The notes under the pieces were generated by a model. The model ran no database searches, had not been told where the DNA came from, and worked only from the letters and a program-made list of their open reading frames with translations. From Porphyrobacter sp. (GTDB taxonomy: Bacteria; Pseudomonadota; Alphaproteobacteria; Sphingomonadales; Sphingomonadaceae): 64,000 nt of DNA. Positions 24,054-33,460 of this stretch are shown piece by piece (position 1 is the stretch's first letter; each line of letters opens with the position of its first letter). Made by a program: the position numbers and the translations under genes. The DNA is taken from assembly GCA_017744315.1 (NCBI GenBank), contig JAGIBN010000001.1:434001-498000 (forward strand). The letters run 5' to 3'.

Positions 24054-25609
24054 GCCGTCACGGCCTCCCGAGGCTTGCGTCTTGCGGTGCGCGGACCTTC
24101 CGCGCGCTTGCGGGCGGCCTTGCGCGCGCCCATTGCGAAACCGAGCGCCAGCAACAGCATCACCAGATCGAACGAGACGAACAGCCAGTCGCCCGCCAGC
24201 AAGCTCACCGGCAGCCCGCGCGATGTGGTGAAGGCATTGACCAGCGGCACGGCGGCGAAGAGCGCGGCGGCAAGCCCCAGCATTTCCGGCCAGGCGCGAG
24301 CGGAGGGGCGGGCCAGCGCGTAAACCAGAACCGCGAGGCAGGTCAGGAACAGGCTGTTGATCTCGTGATCGGCACGATCGGCCATTTCCAGCGGCAGCAG
24401 GCGGTTGGCCAGGAAGTAGGCGGCGATGCCCGCCGGGAAACCCGCGATCGTCGCGATGTTGAGCTTTTCGACGAGGCGGAAGCCGAAGTGCGGGCGGCTG
24501 GGATCGGGCAGCTTGGTGCGGCGCTTGACTGTCCAGAGCACAAGGCCGCTGCCGACCATGATCGTGCCACCGAGGCCCGAAAGGAAGTAGAGCCAGCGCA
24601 GCCCGTATTCGGCGTAGCGACCGGCATGGAGGCCGATCATCACGCTTTCGGTGGCGAGCGCCGCGCCCTTGGGCATGCTCCCGCCCACCGGCTGTCCGGT
24701 AACGCCGCTGAAGGTCATTTCCTCGCCCCGCGAGCCGATCGCGCCTTCCGCGGCGCGGGTGGCCGAGATCGTGGCGGTGGCGTCACCGGGATTGGCGATG
24801 CGCAGATAGCCGACCTTCTTGCCGTCCCAGCGGGCCGAGGCCGACTGCATGATCGGGCCGATCGCAGCCAGCGGCGCGGGCTTGCCGCTGCGCGCGACTT
24901 CTTCGCTCTTGCCGAACACGGCTTCGAAGAACGTGTTGCGCTCTGTATAGTTCGCGGCGATGCCCCAGGGCATGTACATGGTCGCCAGCGTGACCAGCCC
25001 GGTGAAGGTTATCATCAGGTGGAAAGGCAGGGCGACCACCGCCGTCACGTTGTGCGCGTCGAGCCAGGAGCGCTGGCCCTTGTTGAAGCGCAGCATGAAG
25101 AAGTCGGCGAAGATCTTCTTGTGGGTGATGATCCCGGAAAGGATCGCCACCAGCATGAACATCGCCGCCACGCCCACGAGATAGCGCGCCCAGAGCACCG
25201 GCATGTAGTGCAGGTCGAAATGGAAGCGGTAGAGGAAGAAGCCGCCGCTCGTCTCGCGGGTGGAGATTTCCCAGCCGCTCTGGTCGAGCATGGCGCTGGT
25301 CTCGCCGCGCTTCGTGGGCTTGTCGTCGGCCGGCTGCCAGTAGACCTGGGTGGTGGCGCTGCGGCTGTTGGGGGGCGAGATGTACCAGCTTTTCGCGTCG
25401 GGCACGGTGCGCTGGAGGAAGCGGACGGCACCTTCCGCCGAAGCGATCGGATCGGCGTCCCCGGTGACTTCCGGTTGCATCCAGCGGGTGATCTCGTCCT
25501 GAAAATAGGCCGAAGTGCCGGTGGCGAACATCGCGAACAGCAGCCAGCCCAGCAGCAGTCCGGTCCAGGTGTGGAGCAGCGCCATCGACTGGCGCAGACC
25601 TTCCTTCAC
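24050..25609 (-). CDS. PepSY-domain membrane protein (siderophore-reductase-like)
   Basis: A 519-residue PepSY_TM protein. The first helix (ALLHTWTGLLLGWLLFAMFATGT) is followed by a periplasmic domain (to about residue 125), FHFDLHY and further helices with histidines (SWLDAHNVTAVVALPFHLM). These spaced transmembrane histidines suit haem binding, as in the FoxB/FhuF-like inner-membrane reductases that release iron from siderophores. The GTG start at 25609 overlaps the DUF3649 stop (GTGA) and has GGAGGT eight bases upstream. The ORF track extends it wrongly to 25987. Confidence 0.87.
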   Translation of the reverse strand: MKEGLRQSMALLHTWTGLLLGWLLFAMFATGTSAYFQDEITRWMQPEVTGDADPIASAEGAVRFLQRTVPDAKSWYISPPNSRSATTQVYWQPADDKPTKRGETSAMLDQSGWEISTRETSGGFFLYRFHFDLHYMPVLWARYLVGVAAMFMLVAILSGIITHKKIFADFFMLRFNKGQRSWLDAHNVTAVVALPFHLMITFTGLVTLATMYMPWGIAANYTERNTFFEAVFGKSEEVARSGKPAPLAAIGPIMQSASARWDGKKVGYLRIANPGDATATISATRAAEGAIGSRGEEMTFSGVTGQPVGGSMPKGAALATESVMIGLHAGRYAEYGLRWLYFLSGLGGTIMVGSGLVLWTVKRRTKLPDPSRPHFGFRLVEKLNIATIAGFPAGIAAYFLANRLLPLEMADRADHEINSLFLTCLAVLVYALARPSARAWPEMLGLAAALFAAVPLVNAFTTSRGLPVSLLAGDWLFVSFDLVMLLLALGFAMGARKAARKRAEGPRTARRKPREAVTA

Positions 25610-25938
25610 AGCCGACCTCCCATGTCGAGCGAAAGCCAGAGCAGGCTGCCGCCGATCGCGCTTCCCACGGCGAGCCAGAGCCACAAACGCGCGATCGAGC
25701 GCAGACCGAAAGCGAACAGCGCCACCGTGGCGAAGATGGCAAACGAGAGCAGTGTCGCGGCAACGCTGGCCTCGGCGGGATTGACCGTCAGGCCGTGCGC
25801 CAGCAGCCGGGCAAGGCAGGCCGTTGCAAGCGAGGTGAACAGGTAGTTCGCCGGTATGGCCGCAAGAATGCGCGACGCGATATTCCAGCGGCCGATTCCG
25901 CGGTTCGTTCCCCTGGTAGTGGCGGCACTCTTGGCCAT
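25606..25938 (-). CDS. DUF3649 family membrane protein
   Basis: 110 residues. A short polar N-terminus (MAKSAATTRGTNRG) leads to a conserved RILAAIPANYLFTSLATACLARLL segment and two more helices. This is the DUF3649 family, the usual first gene of the DUF3649-PepSY-DUF3325 iron cluster. It is preceded by a Fur-like box 27 bases upstream. Confidence 0.82.
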   Translation of the reverse strand: MAKSAATTRGTNRGIGRWNIASRILAAIPANYLFTSLATACLARLLAHGLTVNPAEASVAATLLSFAIFATVALFAFGLRSIARLWLWLAVGSAIGGSLLWLSLDMGGRL

Positions 25939-25964
25939 GCTCGATCATTCCCCGAAACAGGATA

Positions 25965-25981
25965 TTGCAAATCAATCGCAA
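25965..25981. promoter_or_regulatory. Candidate Fur box
   Basis: TTGCAAATCAATCGCAA is a near-palindrome of the alphaproteobacterial Fur-box type (TTGCxAAT...ATTxGCAA). It lies upstream of the DUF3649-PepSY-DUF3325 operon, where iron-responsive repression is expected. Confidence 0.55.
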
Positions 25982-26176
25982 GAACAATGCCGGTAGTTTC
26001 GGGGCGCGTCGGAGTCAATGGTTCAGCAGCGCGCCGGAAGGAATCCAGGCGCGGACCGCGCCTTTCGCGGCTTGTGGCCGGATATTCGTCAAACCGTCAT
26101 GGATCGTCCCTAGGGCGGCGCGCGCCGGACACGAGACGGCGGGGCGCAAGGCAGAAAAATCGTGCTTATAGAGGTC

Positions 26177-26692
26177 ATGGATCGTCCTGCGGCGCCGTCG
26201 CAGGACTGGAATGCTGTAAGCACTACGCTTCTGCGCTATCTCCGGGCCAGAGGCGCGCGGCCGGATCTGGCGGACGATGTCGCGCAGGAAACGCTTGCGC
26301 GGCTGATCGCTCTCAGCCAGACCCGGCAGATCGGCAGTCTTTTTGCGCTGGCCTTCAGGATCGCGGACAACCTGATCGTCGATGCCGGGCGCCGCGAGAA
26401 GCGACAATTCGGGGAAGTAGACGAAGAATGGGAAAGCGATGACCCCTCGCTGGACAGGGTTCTCGATTCGCGTCGCGCGCTCGACGTGCTCTCGCGCTGC
26501 TTGCGCGCCATGCCGCCGCTGCGCCGGGAAGTTCTCATTCGCCGCCGTCTGAACCAGGAAAGCTGCCGTGCGATCGGCGAAGACCTTTCGATGAGCGCCA
26601 AGGCGGTGGAGAAGCACATCACCCGCGGGTTGCTGGACTTGCGCGCCGCGCTGGAGCGCGCGGGGGTCAGCGTGATGGGGATCGGCGAATGA
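26177..26692 (+). CDS. ECF sigma factor, FecI-like
   Basis: A 171-residue sigma-70 family protein with region 2 (ADDVAQETLARLIALSQ...FALAFRIADNLIVDAGRR) and region 4 (MPPLRREVLIRRRLNQESCRAIGEDLSMSAKAVEKHITRGL). It overlaps the FecR gene by four bases, and an STN-TonB receptor follows. This is the classic cell-surface signalling order. The start ATG at 26177 is preferred over the GTG at 26162, though neither has ideal RBS spacing. Confidence 0.9.
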   Translation: MDRPAAPSQDWNAVSTTLLRYLRARGARPDLADDVAQETLARLIALSQTRQIGSLFALAFRIADNLIVDAGRREKRQFGEVDEEWESDDPSLDRVLDSRRALDVLSRCLRAMPPLRREVLIRRRLNQESCRAIGEDLSMSAKAVEKHITRGLLDLRAALERAGVSVMGIGE

Positions 26693-27678
26693 ACGCGCAG
26701 GCGCAGGAGTTCGACGCGATCGACCGGGAGGCGGCGGTCTGGGTCGACCGGATGAACCGCCCGCTTCACGATGCGGAAGTCGCGGCCGAATTCGACCGCT
26801 GGATCATGGCGGATCCGCGCCATGTCGAAAGCTATGCGCGGTTCCAGGCGCTCTGGCAGTCGGGCGGCTTGCGCCACGGGCTGGAGGCGGCCCAGGCCGA
26901 TCCCGAAGGCTTCGCACTTGCCGGAGAGGGTGAAGCGCCGGACTGGGAAATTCCGAACCGCGCCAGGCAGGCCTGGAAGCAGTTTGCCGGTTTCGCCGCG
27001 GTGGCCTTGTGCCTCGTGGGACTGGCCTCGCTGGGCGCGCGCGCACTGGTGAGCGAAACGAGCTATGCGGCGGCGCGCGGCGCGGCGCGGGATGTCCTGC
27101 TGGCCGACGGATCGAAAGTCCGGATGAGCGGGGGCACGCAGATGAACGTGCGCATCACTCCGTGGTCGCGCGAAGTGGCGCTCCAGAGCGGCGAGGCGTT
27201 CTTCGACGTGGCGCACGAGAACCTCCGCACCTTCACGGTGAATACCGGGACATCGCGGGTCACCGTGCTCGGCACCGCGTTCGACATCGACATGGTGGAC
27301 CGCGAGACCCGCGTGGTGCGCGTCTATCGCGGCCTCGTCAGCGTCGATGCCGGGGCCGGGCGGCAATGGCGCCTTCCGGCGGGGAACGGCATCGAAGTCG
27401 GCGGCGGCCGGGTGCGCAGTCTCGGCGAAGTGCGCGGCGATCATCCCGGCTGGATCGACGGCTGGTTCGATGCCGACGACACCTCGGTGCAGCAGCTGGT
27501 CCAGCGGCTCAATCGCGGATCGCGCCTGCCGGTGGTCCTCGACGACCCGGCGCTGGGGAGCCTGCCGGTGACGGGACGGTTCCAGACTTCCGATCCGGAA
27601 ATGGTGTTGGAGGCGCTGGCCGCGATCCATGACCTTCAGTGGCGCAAGGAGACGAGCCGCTACGTGCTCTCGCGGTGA
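26689..27678 (+). CDS. FecR-family anti-sigma factor
   Basis: 329 residues: an N-terminal DUF4880 region (residues about 10-65, WVDRMNRPLHDAEVAAEFDRWIMADPRH), one transmembrane helix (FAAVALCLVGLASLGARAL, about residue 100), the periplasmic FecR domain (ADGSKVRMSGGTQM to VYRGLVSVDAG) and a C-terminal STN-like tail (DDTSVQQLVQRLNRGS). It should hold the upstream sigma factor until the STN receptor signals substrate. It is translationally coupled to the sigma gene (ATGA). Confidence 0.92.
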   Translation: MNAQAQEFDAIDREAAVWVDRMNRPLHDAEVAAEFDRWIMADPRHVESYARFQALWQSGGLRHGLEAAQADPEGFALAGEGEAPDWEIPNRARQAWKQFAGFAAVALCLVGLASLGARALVSETSYAAARGAARDVLLADGSKVRMSGGTQMNVRITPWSREVALQSGEAFFDVAHENLRTFTVNTGTSRVTVLGTAFDIDMVDRETRVVRVYRGLVSVDAGAGRQWRLPAGNGIEVGGGRVRSLGEVRGDHPGWIDGWFDADDTSVQQLVQRLNRGSRLPVVLDDPALGSLPVTGRFQTSDPEMVLEALAAIHDLQWRKETSRYVLSR

Positions 27679-27790
27679 AGGTGTCATCGGAATTACTTCA
27701 TAACGACATGAAAATGTAAGAAAAATATTTGTCGGGATCGGCCGGGTGCGCGCGTCTTCCCCCCGAATGCCTAATCCAACGGGGGGTTTT

Positions 27791-30700
27791 ATGTTTCGTT
27801 CGAGTAAAGCGCTGGCGCGGGTTTCCGCGCTGGCCATAGCGCTGGCAACGGTCGGGGGCAGCCTTGCCGTGCCGACGGCACAGGCGGCCGCCGCACAGTA
27901 CAGTTTCACCATTCCGGCGCAGGACCTGGGCCGCGCGCTTCAGGAGTTCTCGCGCGTCACCGGGATGCAGGTGGCGGCGGCGCCCGACGCGGTACGGGGG
28001 CGTCGCAGCAGCGCCATTTCCGGCAAGATGAGCGCGCAGCAGGCACTCTCGCAGCTCGTGCGCGGCGCCGATGTCGATACGCAGATGCGCGGGGGCACGG
28101 TGATCCTGAAGGCACGGGCCGCCGCCCGGCCGCGTCCCGTTTCGGTTACGCCGGCCCGCCGGGCGGCTCCCGTCGCTGCGGCGACCGTCGCCGAGGAGCC
28201 TGCCGGAGGCGGTGACAGCGAGATCGTCGTCACCGGCTATATCGAGGCGGTCCAGCGTTCGCTCGACATCAAGCGGGGCAACGACACCGTCTCCGACACG
28301 ATCAGCGCCGACGACATGGGCAAGCTGCCCGCCAACAACGTCTCGGAAGCACTCGCGCGCCTGCCGGGCGTGAATGCCGTGCGCAGCCCCAGCACGGGCG
28401 AGGGCGACCGCATCACCGTGCGCGGCCTCTCCACCGAGCTGAACAATTACTCGATCAACGGCGTGCGCCTGGGCGGTGCCGGTTCGCGCGACAACAACTT
28501 CTATCGCGGCGTGCGCCTTTCGGTCCTGCCGCCCGACGGCATCAAGCAGATCACCGTCTACAAGACCCTGACCCCCGACCGCGACGGCGACGCGCTGGGC
28601 GGCTCGGTGGATATCTCCACGCCCACGGCCTTCGACCAGACCCCGACTTATGCGCGTCTCTCGGTCGAGGGCGGAATGCTCGACAAGTACGACCACCGCA
28701 AGTCCGGTCAGGTTTCCGGGGCTCTCGCGCGCCAGTTCAACGAGCATTTCGGTGTCTACGTCTCGGCCAACTGGAGCCGCCGCAAGTCGCAGTTCGAAAA
28801 GAACGGCGTCGACGGCGATAACCAGCCGGACACGTGGTACGACAACAGCGAGACGCTCGGCTGGGATCCCAACCGCTTCGTCATGCGCGGCATGAACCTC
28901 GGCTTCGGCGAGACCGACGTGAAGCGCTGGGGCGCCAATACCAGCATCGACTATCGCTCGGACGACCACGATTTCCACTTTCGCGGGCAGTACAACAAGT
29001 ACCGCAAGGACGAATTCCTCAACCGCCTGAACTTCCGCAACGACACCGCGAAGAACTCGACGCGCCTCGTGCAGGTGGATGCCGCCGATACCGCGCTGCT
29101 CCAGCCCGAGGACAACGTCACCGGGTACGATTCCAAGCTGGGCCGCATCTACGGCTATACCGTGGGCCAGATCGTCGACCAGGACCGCGACGGACGGATC
29201 ACCGACAAGGACCGCAAGGGCAAGTCGTTCTACAGCCTCAACGGCGGTTCGGGCACCTGGGACCCGCAGGGCTTCCGCCTGCGCCGGTTCTGGGAAGGCT
29301 CGCGCGAGACCGGCAGCCTGGCTTCGGCGAACGTCGGCGGCGTTTCGCGGGTCGGTGAGCTGACGATCGACTACGATGTTTCCTATTCGCAGTCCGAGGA
29401 CAATCTCGACGACGGCTACACCCTGGAATTCCGCAGCGACAAATACAACTGGCTGGGCAACAAGGGCGTTCTGTTCAGCAGCAGCGAGGATTCCCGCTTC
29501 CCCAAGTGGCTGCTCAACTCCGCCGGTCTCGACGCCGTGCAGGACCCCTCGCAATATGACTTCAGCAGTCTCGAAGGCGAAGTGGGCGGCAGCAGCGAGA
29601 AGCTCTGGCAGGCCCAGTTCAACCTCGTGTGGAAACCGGTCGATTCCTGGCTGGAAGCGTTCAAGACCGGCGCCAAGTTCTACAACTCGCGCCGCCGCAC
29701 CTATCAGGGCTCGTTCCTGAATCTGGAGGCGGACGGCACCCTGGCGGACTTCTCCGGGTTCTACGGCAAGGACGTGAACAGCCTGTTCGGCGGCGCCTAT
29801 AGCGGCCTCTACCGGCTCGGCACGACGATCGACAATCGCAAGATGCTGGCCGAACTCCAGCGGGCGCAGTCCGGCGACAGCGAAATCTTCGACGGATTCG
29901 CGGTCGATCCAAACCAGGCCGAACTCTCGAACGAGGACAGCTTCCGCTTCGGGGAGCGCGTGATCTCGGCCTATGCCATGGGCACGGCGCGCTTCGGCCG
30001 GGCACAAGTGATCGCAGGCGTCCGCATGGAAGCAACGCGCAACACGATCGACGCCTGGAACATGGACCTGATCCAGGGCCAGCGCTTCGTCTCGGACAAG
30101 TCCAGTTTCGTCAACGTGCTGCCCTCGATCCATGTGAACTACGAACTGGATGATCGCACCAAGCTGCGCGGCGCGGTCTGGACCAGCTTCGCCCGCCCCG
30201 ACATCGCCCGCATGAGTTCGGCGCGCGAGTACGGCTACGACACCGATCCCGATGGCGACGGCAAGGAAAACCCGATCTCGCAGTGGGTGCTGACCTCGAT
30301 CGCGCAGGGCAACCCGAACCTCAAGCCGATGCGCTCGCTCAACCTCGACATGTCGCTGGAGCATTACGCCGGGCGGACCGGGGCCTATTCGGTGGCGCTC
30401 TACTACAAGCACATCACCAACTTCCTGTTCCGCTCTTCCTCCAGCAACATCCGCAACGGAACGCTGGGCGAGAACGTCGATCCGGCGGGTGTGGCCATCT
30501 CGATGCCGAACAACGGCAAGACCGCCGAAGTCTACGGCATGGAGATCAGCGGGCAGCAATTGCTGCACTGGCTGCCCGGCGTGCTCGGTTCGCTGGGCGT
30601 CGGCGGGAACCTGACCTTGCAACGCTCCACGGCGGTGACGGGCCTTTCGTGGCATCCGGACGGCTACGAGCTGCCGCTGATGGAAACGCCCGAGACCATC

Positions 30701-31000
30701 GCCAACCTGCAACTGTTCTGGGAGCGCAAGGGCTGGGAAGTCTACGGTGCATGGAACTACCAGTCGAAGTTCCTCGGCGGCATCCAGGACTTCGGCAACA
30801 ACCCCTACGAGCAGGCCTATAGCTTCGTGGACCTGACGTTCCGCAAGACGTTCCTGAAGAAGTCGTCGGTGCAGCTCCAGATCCAGAACCTCTTCGACTC
30901 GCATACTTATTGGGAGACGGTCTCGTCGGGCACAGGTGCCAGCCGCGGCTACGTCAAGAATGGGCGCAGCGTCACGCTCGGCCTCAACCTGATCTTCTGA
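27791..31000 (+). CDS. STN-domain TonB-dependent receptor (TIGR01782-like)
   Basis: A 1069-residue outer-membrane transducer. A signal peptide ends near AQA-AAAQ. The STN signalling domain (FTIPAQDLGRALQEFSRVTGMQV) spans roughly residues 38-110, then a Pro/Ala-rich linker, a TonB-box-like EIVVTG, the plug (NNVSEALARLPGVNAVRSPS) and a large barrel ending LGLNLIF with terminal Phe. The STN domain pairs it with the preceding sigma/FecR genes. The enzyme gene 11 bases downstream suggests the ligand is linked to a phosphate ester rather than a simple siderophore. Confidence 0.93.
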   Translation: MFRSSKALARVSALAIALATVGGSLAVPTAQAAAAQYSFTIPAQDLGRALQEFSRVTGMQVAAAPDAVRGRRSSAISGKMSAQQALSQLVRGADVDTQMRGGTVILKARAAARPRPVSVTPARRAAPVAAATVAEEPAGGGDSEIVVTGYIEAVQRSLDIKRGNDTVSDTISADDMGKLPANNVSEALARLPGVNAVRSPSTGEGDRITVRGLSTELNNYSINGVRLGGAGSRDNNFYRGVRLSVLPPDGIKQITVYKTLTPDRDGDALGGSVDISTPTAFDQTPTYARLSVEGGMLDKYDHRKSGQVSGALARQFNEHFGVYVSANWSRRKSQFEKNGVDGDNQPDTWYDNSETLGWDPNRFVMRGMNLGFGETDVKRWGANTSIDYRSDDHDFHFRGQYNKYRKDEFLNRLNFRNDTAKNSTRLVQVDAADTALLQPEDNVTGYDSKLGRIYGYTVGQIVDQDRDGRITDKDRKGKSFYSLNGGSGTWDPQGFRLRRFWEGSRETGSLASANVGGVSRVGELTIDYDVSYSQSEDNLDDGYTLEFRSDKYNWLGNKGVLFSSSEDSRFPKWLLNSAGLDAVQDPSQYDFSSLEGEVGGSSEKLWQAQFNLVWKPVDSWLEAFKTGAKFYNSRRRTYQGSFLNLEADGTLADFSGFYGKDVNSLFGGAYSGLYRLGTTIDNRKMLAELQRAQSGDSEIFDGFAVDPNQAELSNEDSFRFGERVISAYAMGTARFGRAQVIAGVRMEATRNTIDAWNMDLIQGQRFVSDKSSFVNVLPSIHVNYELDDRTKLRGAVWTSFARPDIARMSSAREYGYDTDPDGDGKENPISQWVLTSIAQGNPNLKPMRSLNLDMSLEHYAGRTGAYSVALYYKHITNFLFRSSSSNIRNGTLGENVDPAGVAISMPNNGKTAEVYGMEISGQQLLHWLPGVLGSLGVGGNLTLQRSTAVTGLSWHPDGYELPLMETPETIANLQLFWERKGWEVYGAWNYQSKFLGGIQDFGNNPYEQAYSFVDLTFRKTFLKKSSVQLQIQNLFDSHTYWETVSSGTGASRGYVKNGRSVTLGLNLIF

Positions 31001-31011
31001 GGGGCACTGTG

Positions 31012-32286
31012 ATGACACTGAAAACCCGCATCTTGCTGGGGGCGCTGGCGTTTTGCCTGCCGCTTCCGGCGATTGCCGCCGACGCGCCTGTCCAGCAGCA
31101 GGAGCAGCTGGCCCCTGCCACCGTCCGGCCCGAGCGCGTGATACTGAATCTCACTGCCGATCCGGCGACGGAGATGGCCGTGACCTGGCGCTCGGCTCCG
31201 GGCCTCTCCGGGCAGGTCCAATATGCGAAGGCGACCAACAGCCCCGATTTCGTGAAGACGCCGCTGACGGTCGAGGCGAAGACCGACGATGCAACGCTGC
31301 CGGTGCGCGAGGACCCGGCGTTCCGCGCGGCCTATCACGCGGCGGTGCTGACAGGGCTCGAACCGGACACCGTCTACGCCTACCGCGTGGGTGATGGCGC
31401 GCACTGGTCCGAATGGTTCCAGTTCCGCACCGCCGCGCGCGAGGCCAAACCGTTCCGCTTCATCTACATGGGCGACATGCAGAACCAGATCCTGTCGGAA
31501 GCCTCGCGCACCTTGCGGATGGCTTTCCGGCAGGCAGGCGACGCGGCCTTCACGATCCATGCCGGGGACCTCATCAACCGGCATGACAGCGACGCGGAGT
31601 GGGGCGAATGGTTCGCCTCGGGTGGGTTCCTCTATGCCCAGACGCCGCAAATGCCGACGCCGGGCAACCATGAGTACGTGCGCGACGAGGCGGCGCGGGC
31701 GGGCTCCTCGATCAACGGCCAGTGGCGCCGCCAGTTCACTTTGCCCGAGAACGGCCCCGCCGAAGTTCCGGCGAGCCGGGAAACGAGCTGGTACACCGAC
31801 TATCAGGGGCTGCGCCTGATCTCTATCGACTCCATGCAGGTCGATCGCGACGGGGCCGCGCGCAAGGCCATCGTGAAGTGGCTCGATGCCCTGCTGGCGA
31901 ACAATTCAAACCGCTGGACGGTCCTGTTCCTGCACTTCCCGCTGTTCTCCAGCGAGCCGGGGCGGGACAATCCCAAGGTCCGCGCCGCGCTCAAGCCGCT
32001 GATCGACAAGTACCATGTCGATCTCGTGCTTCAGGGCCACGATCACGGCTATGCGCGGGGTGCCGTCGGCAAGGACGGTCCCTCGGCGGACGATGCCGGG
32101 ACGACTTATGCCGTCTCGGTCGCGGGGCCGAAGATGTACGAGGTCGGCAACCTGCCCTGGGCGCGCAAGTCGGCTTCGCGCACGCAGGCCTATCAGGTGA
32201 TCGACGTCAGCCCGTCCGCGCTGACCTATCGGGCCTATACCGCGACGGGCGAGCCGCTCGATGCGGTGACCTTGCAGAAGCCCTGA
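31012..32286 (+). CDS. Secreted purple-acid-phosphatase-like metallophosphoesterase
   Basis: 424 residues with a signal peptide (cleavage at AIAA-DAP). An N-terminal fibronectin-III-like PAP domain (ERVILNLTADPATEMAVTWRS) is followed by the metallophosphoesterase core. The metal motifs are GDMQ, GDLINRHD, GNHEY, FLHFPLF and GHDHGYARG. Purple acid phosphatases release phosphate from organic esters. It lies 11 bases after the TonB receptor and is almost certainly in the same operon, so outer-membrane import and periplasmic hydrolysis may be linked. Confidence 0.9.
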   Translation: MTLKTRILLGALAFCLPLPAIAADAPVQQQEQLAPATVRPERVILNLTADPATEMAVTWRSAPGLSGQVQYAKATNSPDFVKTPLTVEAKTDDATLPVREDPAFRAAYHAAVLTGLEPDTVYAYRVGDGAHWSEWFQFRTAAREAKPFRFIYMGDMQNQILSEASRTLRMAFRQAGDAAFTIHAGDLINRHDSDAEWGEWFASGGFLYAQTPQMPTPGNHEYVRDEAARAGSSINGQWRRQFTLPENGPAEVPASRETSWYTDYQGLRLISIDSMQVDRDGAARKAIVKWLDALLANNSNRWTVLFLHFPLFSSEPGRDNPKVRAALKPLIDKYHVDLVLQGHDHGYARGAVGKDGPSADDAGTTYAVSVAGPKMYEVGNLPWARKSASRTQAYQVIDVSPSALTYRAYTATGEPLDAVTLQKP

Positions 32287-32293
32287 AGAGAAC

Positions 32294-32407
32294 GAGCCGG
32301 AAGCAAGCTGGGGGGCATTGCTCCGGCTCCTGGCGAGGCCGCACTTCGAATTGCGACCCGAAGGGCGGCTTCGTCATGCCCGCCCGGCCGATCAGGCCGG
32401 GCGGGCA
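32294..32407. terminator. Two stem-loops between convergent phosphatase genes
   Basis: The first stem pairs GAGCCGGAAGCAA (32294) with TTGCTCCGGCTC, with one bulged A. The second is a perfect 13-base stem (TGCCCGCCCGGCC/GGCCGGGCGGGCA, 32377-32407) with a GATCA loop. Neither has a strong T-run, but together they separate the convergent transcripts. Confidence 0.55.
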
Positions 32408-32416
32408 CATTCCTGT

Positions 32417-33460
32417 TCAGTCCAGCATCGCCTCGCGCAGCTTGGCGATATCGGCGTCGGTCAGGCCGATCTTCTGCTTCAGATAGCCTTCGGTGCCGCC
32501 GTACTGCTTGTCGATGTAGGTGAAGAACTGCGCGAGGTGCGAGGCGCCGCTGGGGGTGTAGAGCGGCTCGGCCTTGGGCGGCTGGCCGTCGGCGCGCGCA
32601 GCGTAATACTTGAGGATCGGATTGCCCGGATAGTCGGCGGGATCGACCTTCGGCATTTCCCACTGCGGGCGGCGCAGTTCGGTGGAGCGGTGATAATCCT
32701 TGAGGATCGTCTCGCGGTCGACGCCGAGCACGTCGTAGATCAGGGCCGTGGCGATGCCGGTGCGATCCTGACCGGCCGAGCAGTGGTAGACCACCGCGCC
32801 CTCGTTCGCGAGAAGCCGGTTGAACAGCGCGCGGAACTGCGGGACGAGCATGATCTCCATCCCCTCGTACAGGTTCTCGCCGCCGCTCTTGGCCATCTTC
32901 GCGAAGAGCGGCTTCAGCGAATAGTCGTTGGCAAGGAACAGCGCGCCGGTGCGGTCGTCGAGCATGTCGGGCGCGACTTCACGCTCCTCGATCGCGCGCA
33001 AGTCGACCACGGCGCCGAGATGGACCTGATCGAGCAGGGCGTAGTCGGCTTCGGTCAGCAACGGCATCGCGCCGGAGCGGAAGGCCTTGTCCCACTTCAC
33101 GGTGCGACCGTCCCTGGTGACATAGCCGCCGATGTCACGGAAATTGCTGCCCTGCTGGAGCGGGAGCACGCGCTCCGCGACGACGGTGGTCTTGCCGTCC
33201 TTGCCTTCGAGAATGACGTAGCGCCGCTCGCTTGCCGGGATCGGCAGCTTGAGCGCGACCGCCTTGCTGGCGGCGGCGAAGCGCTGGTCGCTCTTGTCGA
33301 GCACGGGGTCGGTGCTGATCCAGACGGTGACGGGGGTGCTGTCCGTCCGGGCCAGTTCGACCGTCCGGTCATCGAGGCGGGTGAGCGTCGCCAGTTCGCG
33401 GGCCATGGCGGGCGAGGCGGTGAGCGCCGCGATAAGGGCGAGGGGGGCGATCTTGCGCAT
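32417..33460 (-). CDS. Secreted tyrosine-phosphatase-like protein (Y_phosphatase3)
   Basis: 347 residues with a signal peptide (LALIAALTASPAMA-RE). The catalytic P-loop is HCSAGQDRTG with nucleophile C227, and NFRDIGGY upstream is typical of the bacterial Y_phosphatase3/LipA group. Such enzymes dephosphorylate phosphotyrosine, phosphoinositides or inositol phosphates. The start MRKIAP at 33460 is chosen because it begins the signal peptide. It converges on the PAP-like gene, so two secreted phosphatases are adjacent. Confidence 0.88.
   Translation of the reverse strand: MRKIAPLALIAALTASPAMARELATLTRLDDRTVELARTDSTPVTVWISTDPVLDKSDQRFAAASKAVALKLPIPASERRYVILEGKDGKTTVVAERVLPLQQGSNFRDIGGYVTRDGRTVKWDKAFRSGAMPLLTEADYALLDQVHLGAVVDLRAIEEREVAPDMLDDRTGALFLANDYSLKPLFAKMAKSGGENLYEGMEIMLVPQFRALFNRLLANEGAVVYHCSAGQDRTGIATALIYDVLGVDRETILKDYHRSTELRRPQWEMPKVDPADYPGNPILKYYAARADGQPPKAEPLYTPSGASHLAQFFTYIDKQYGGTEGYLKQKIGLTDADIAKLREAMLD

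Noticed and set aside
27698-31018. 1106-aa minus-strand ORF
   Set aside because: It is the antisense shadow of the STN-TonB receptor; the plus-strand protein has clear domains.
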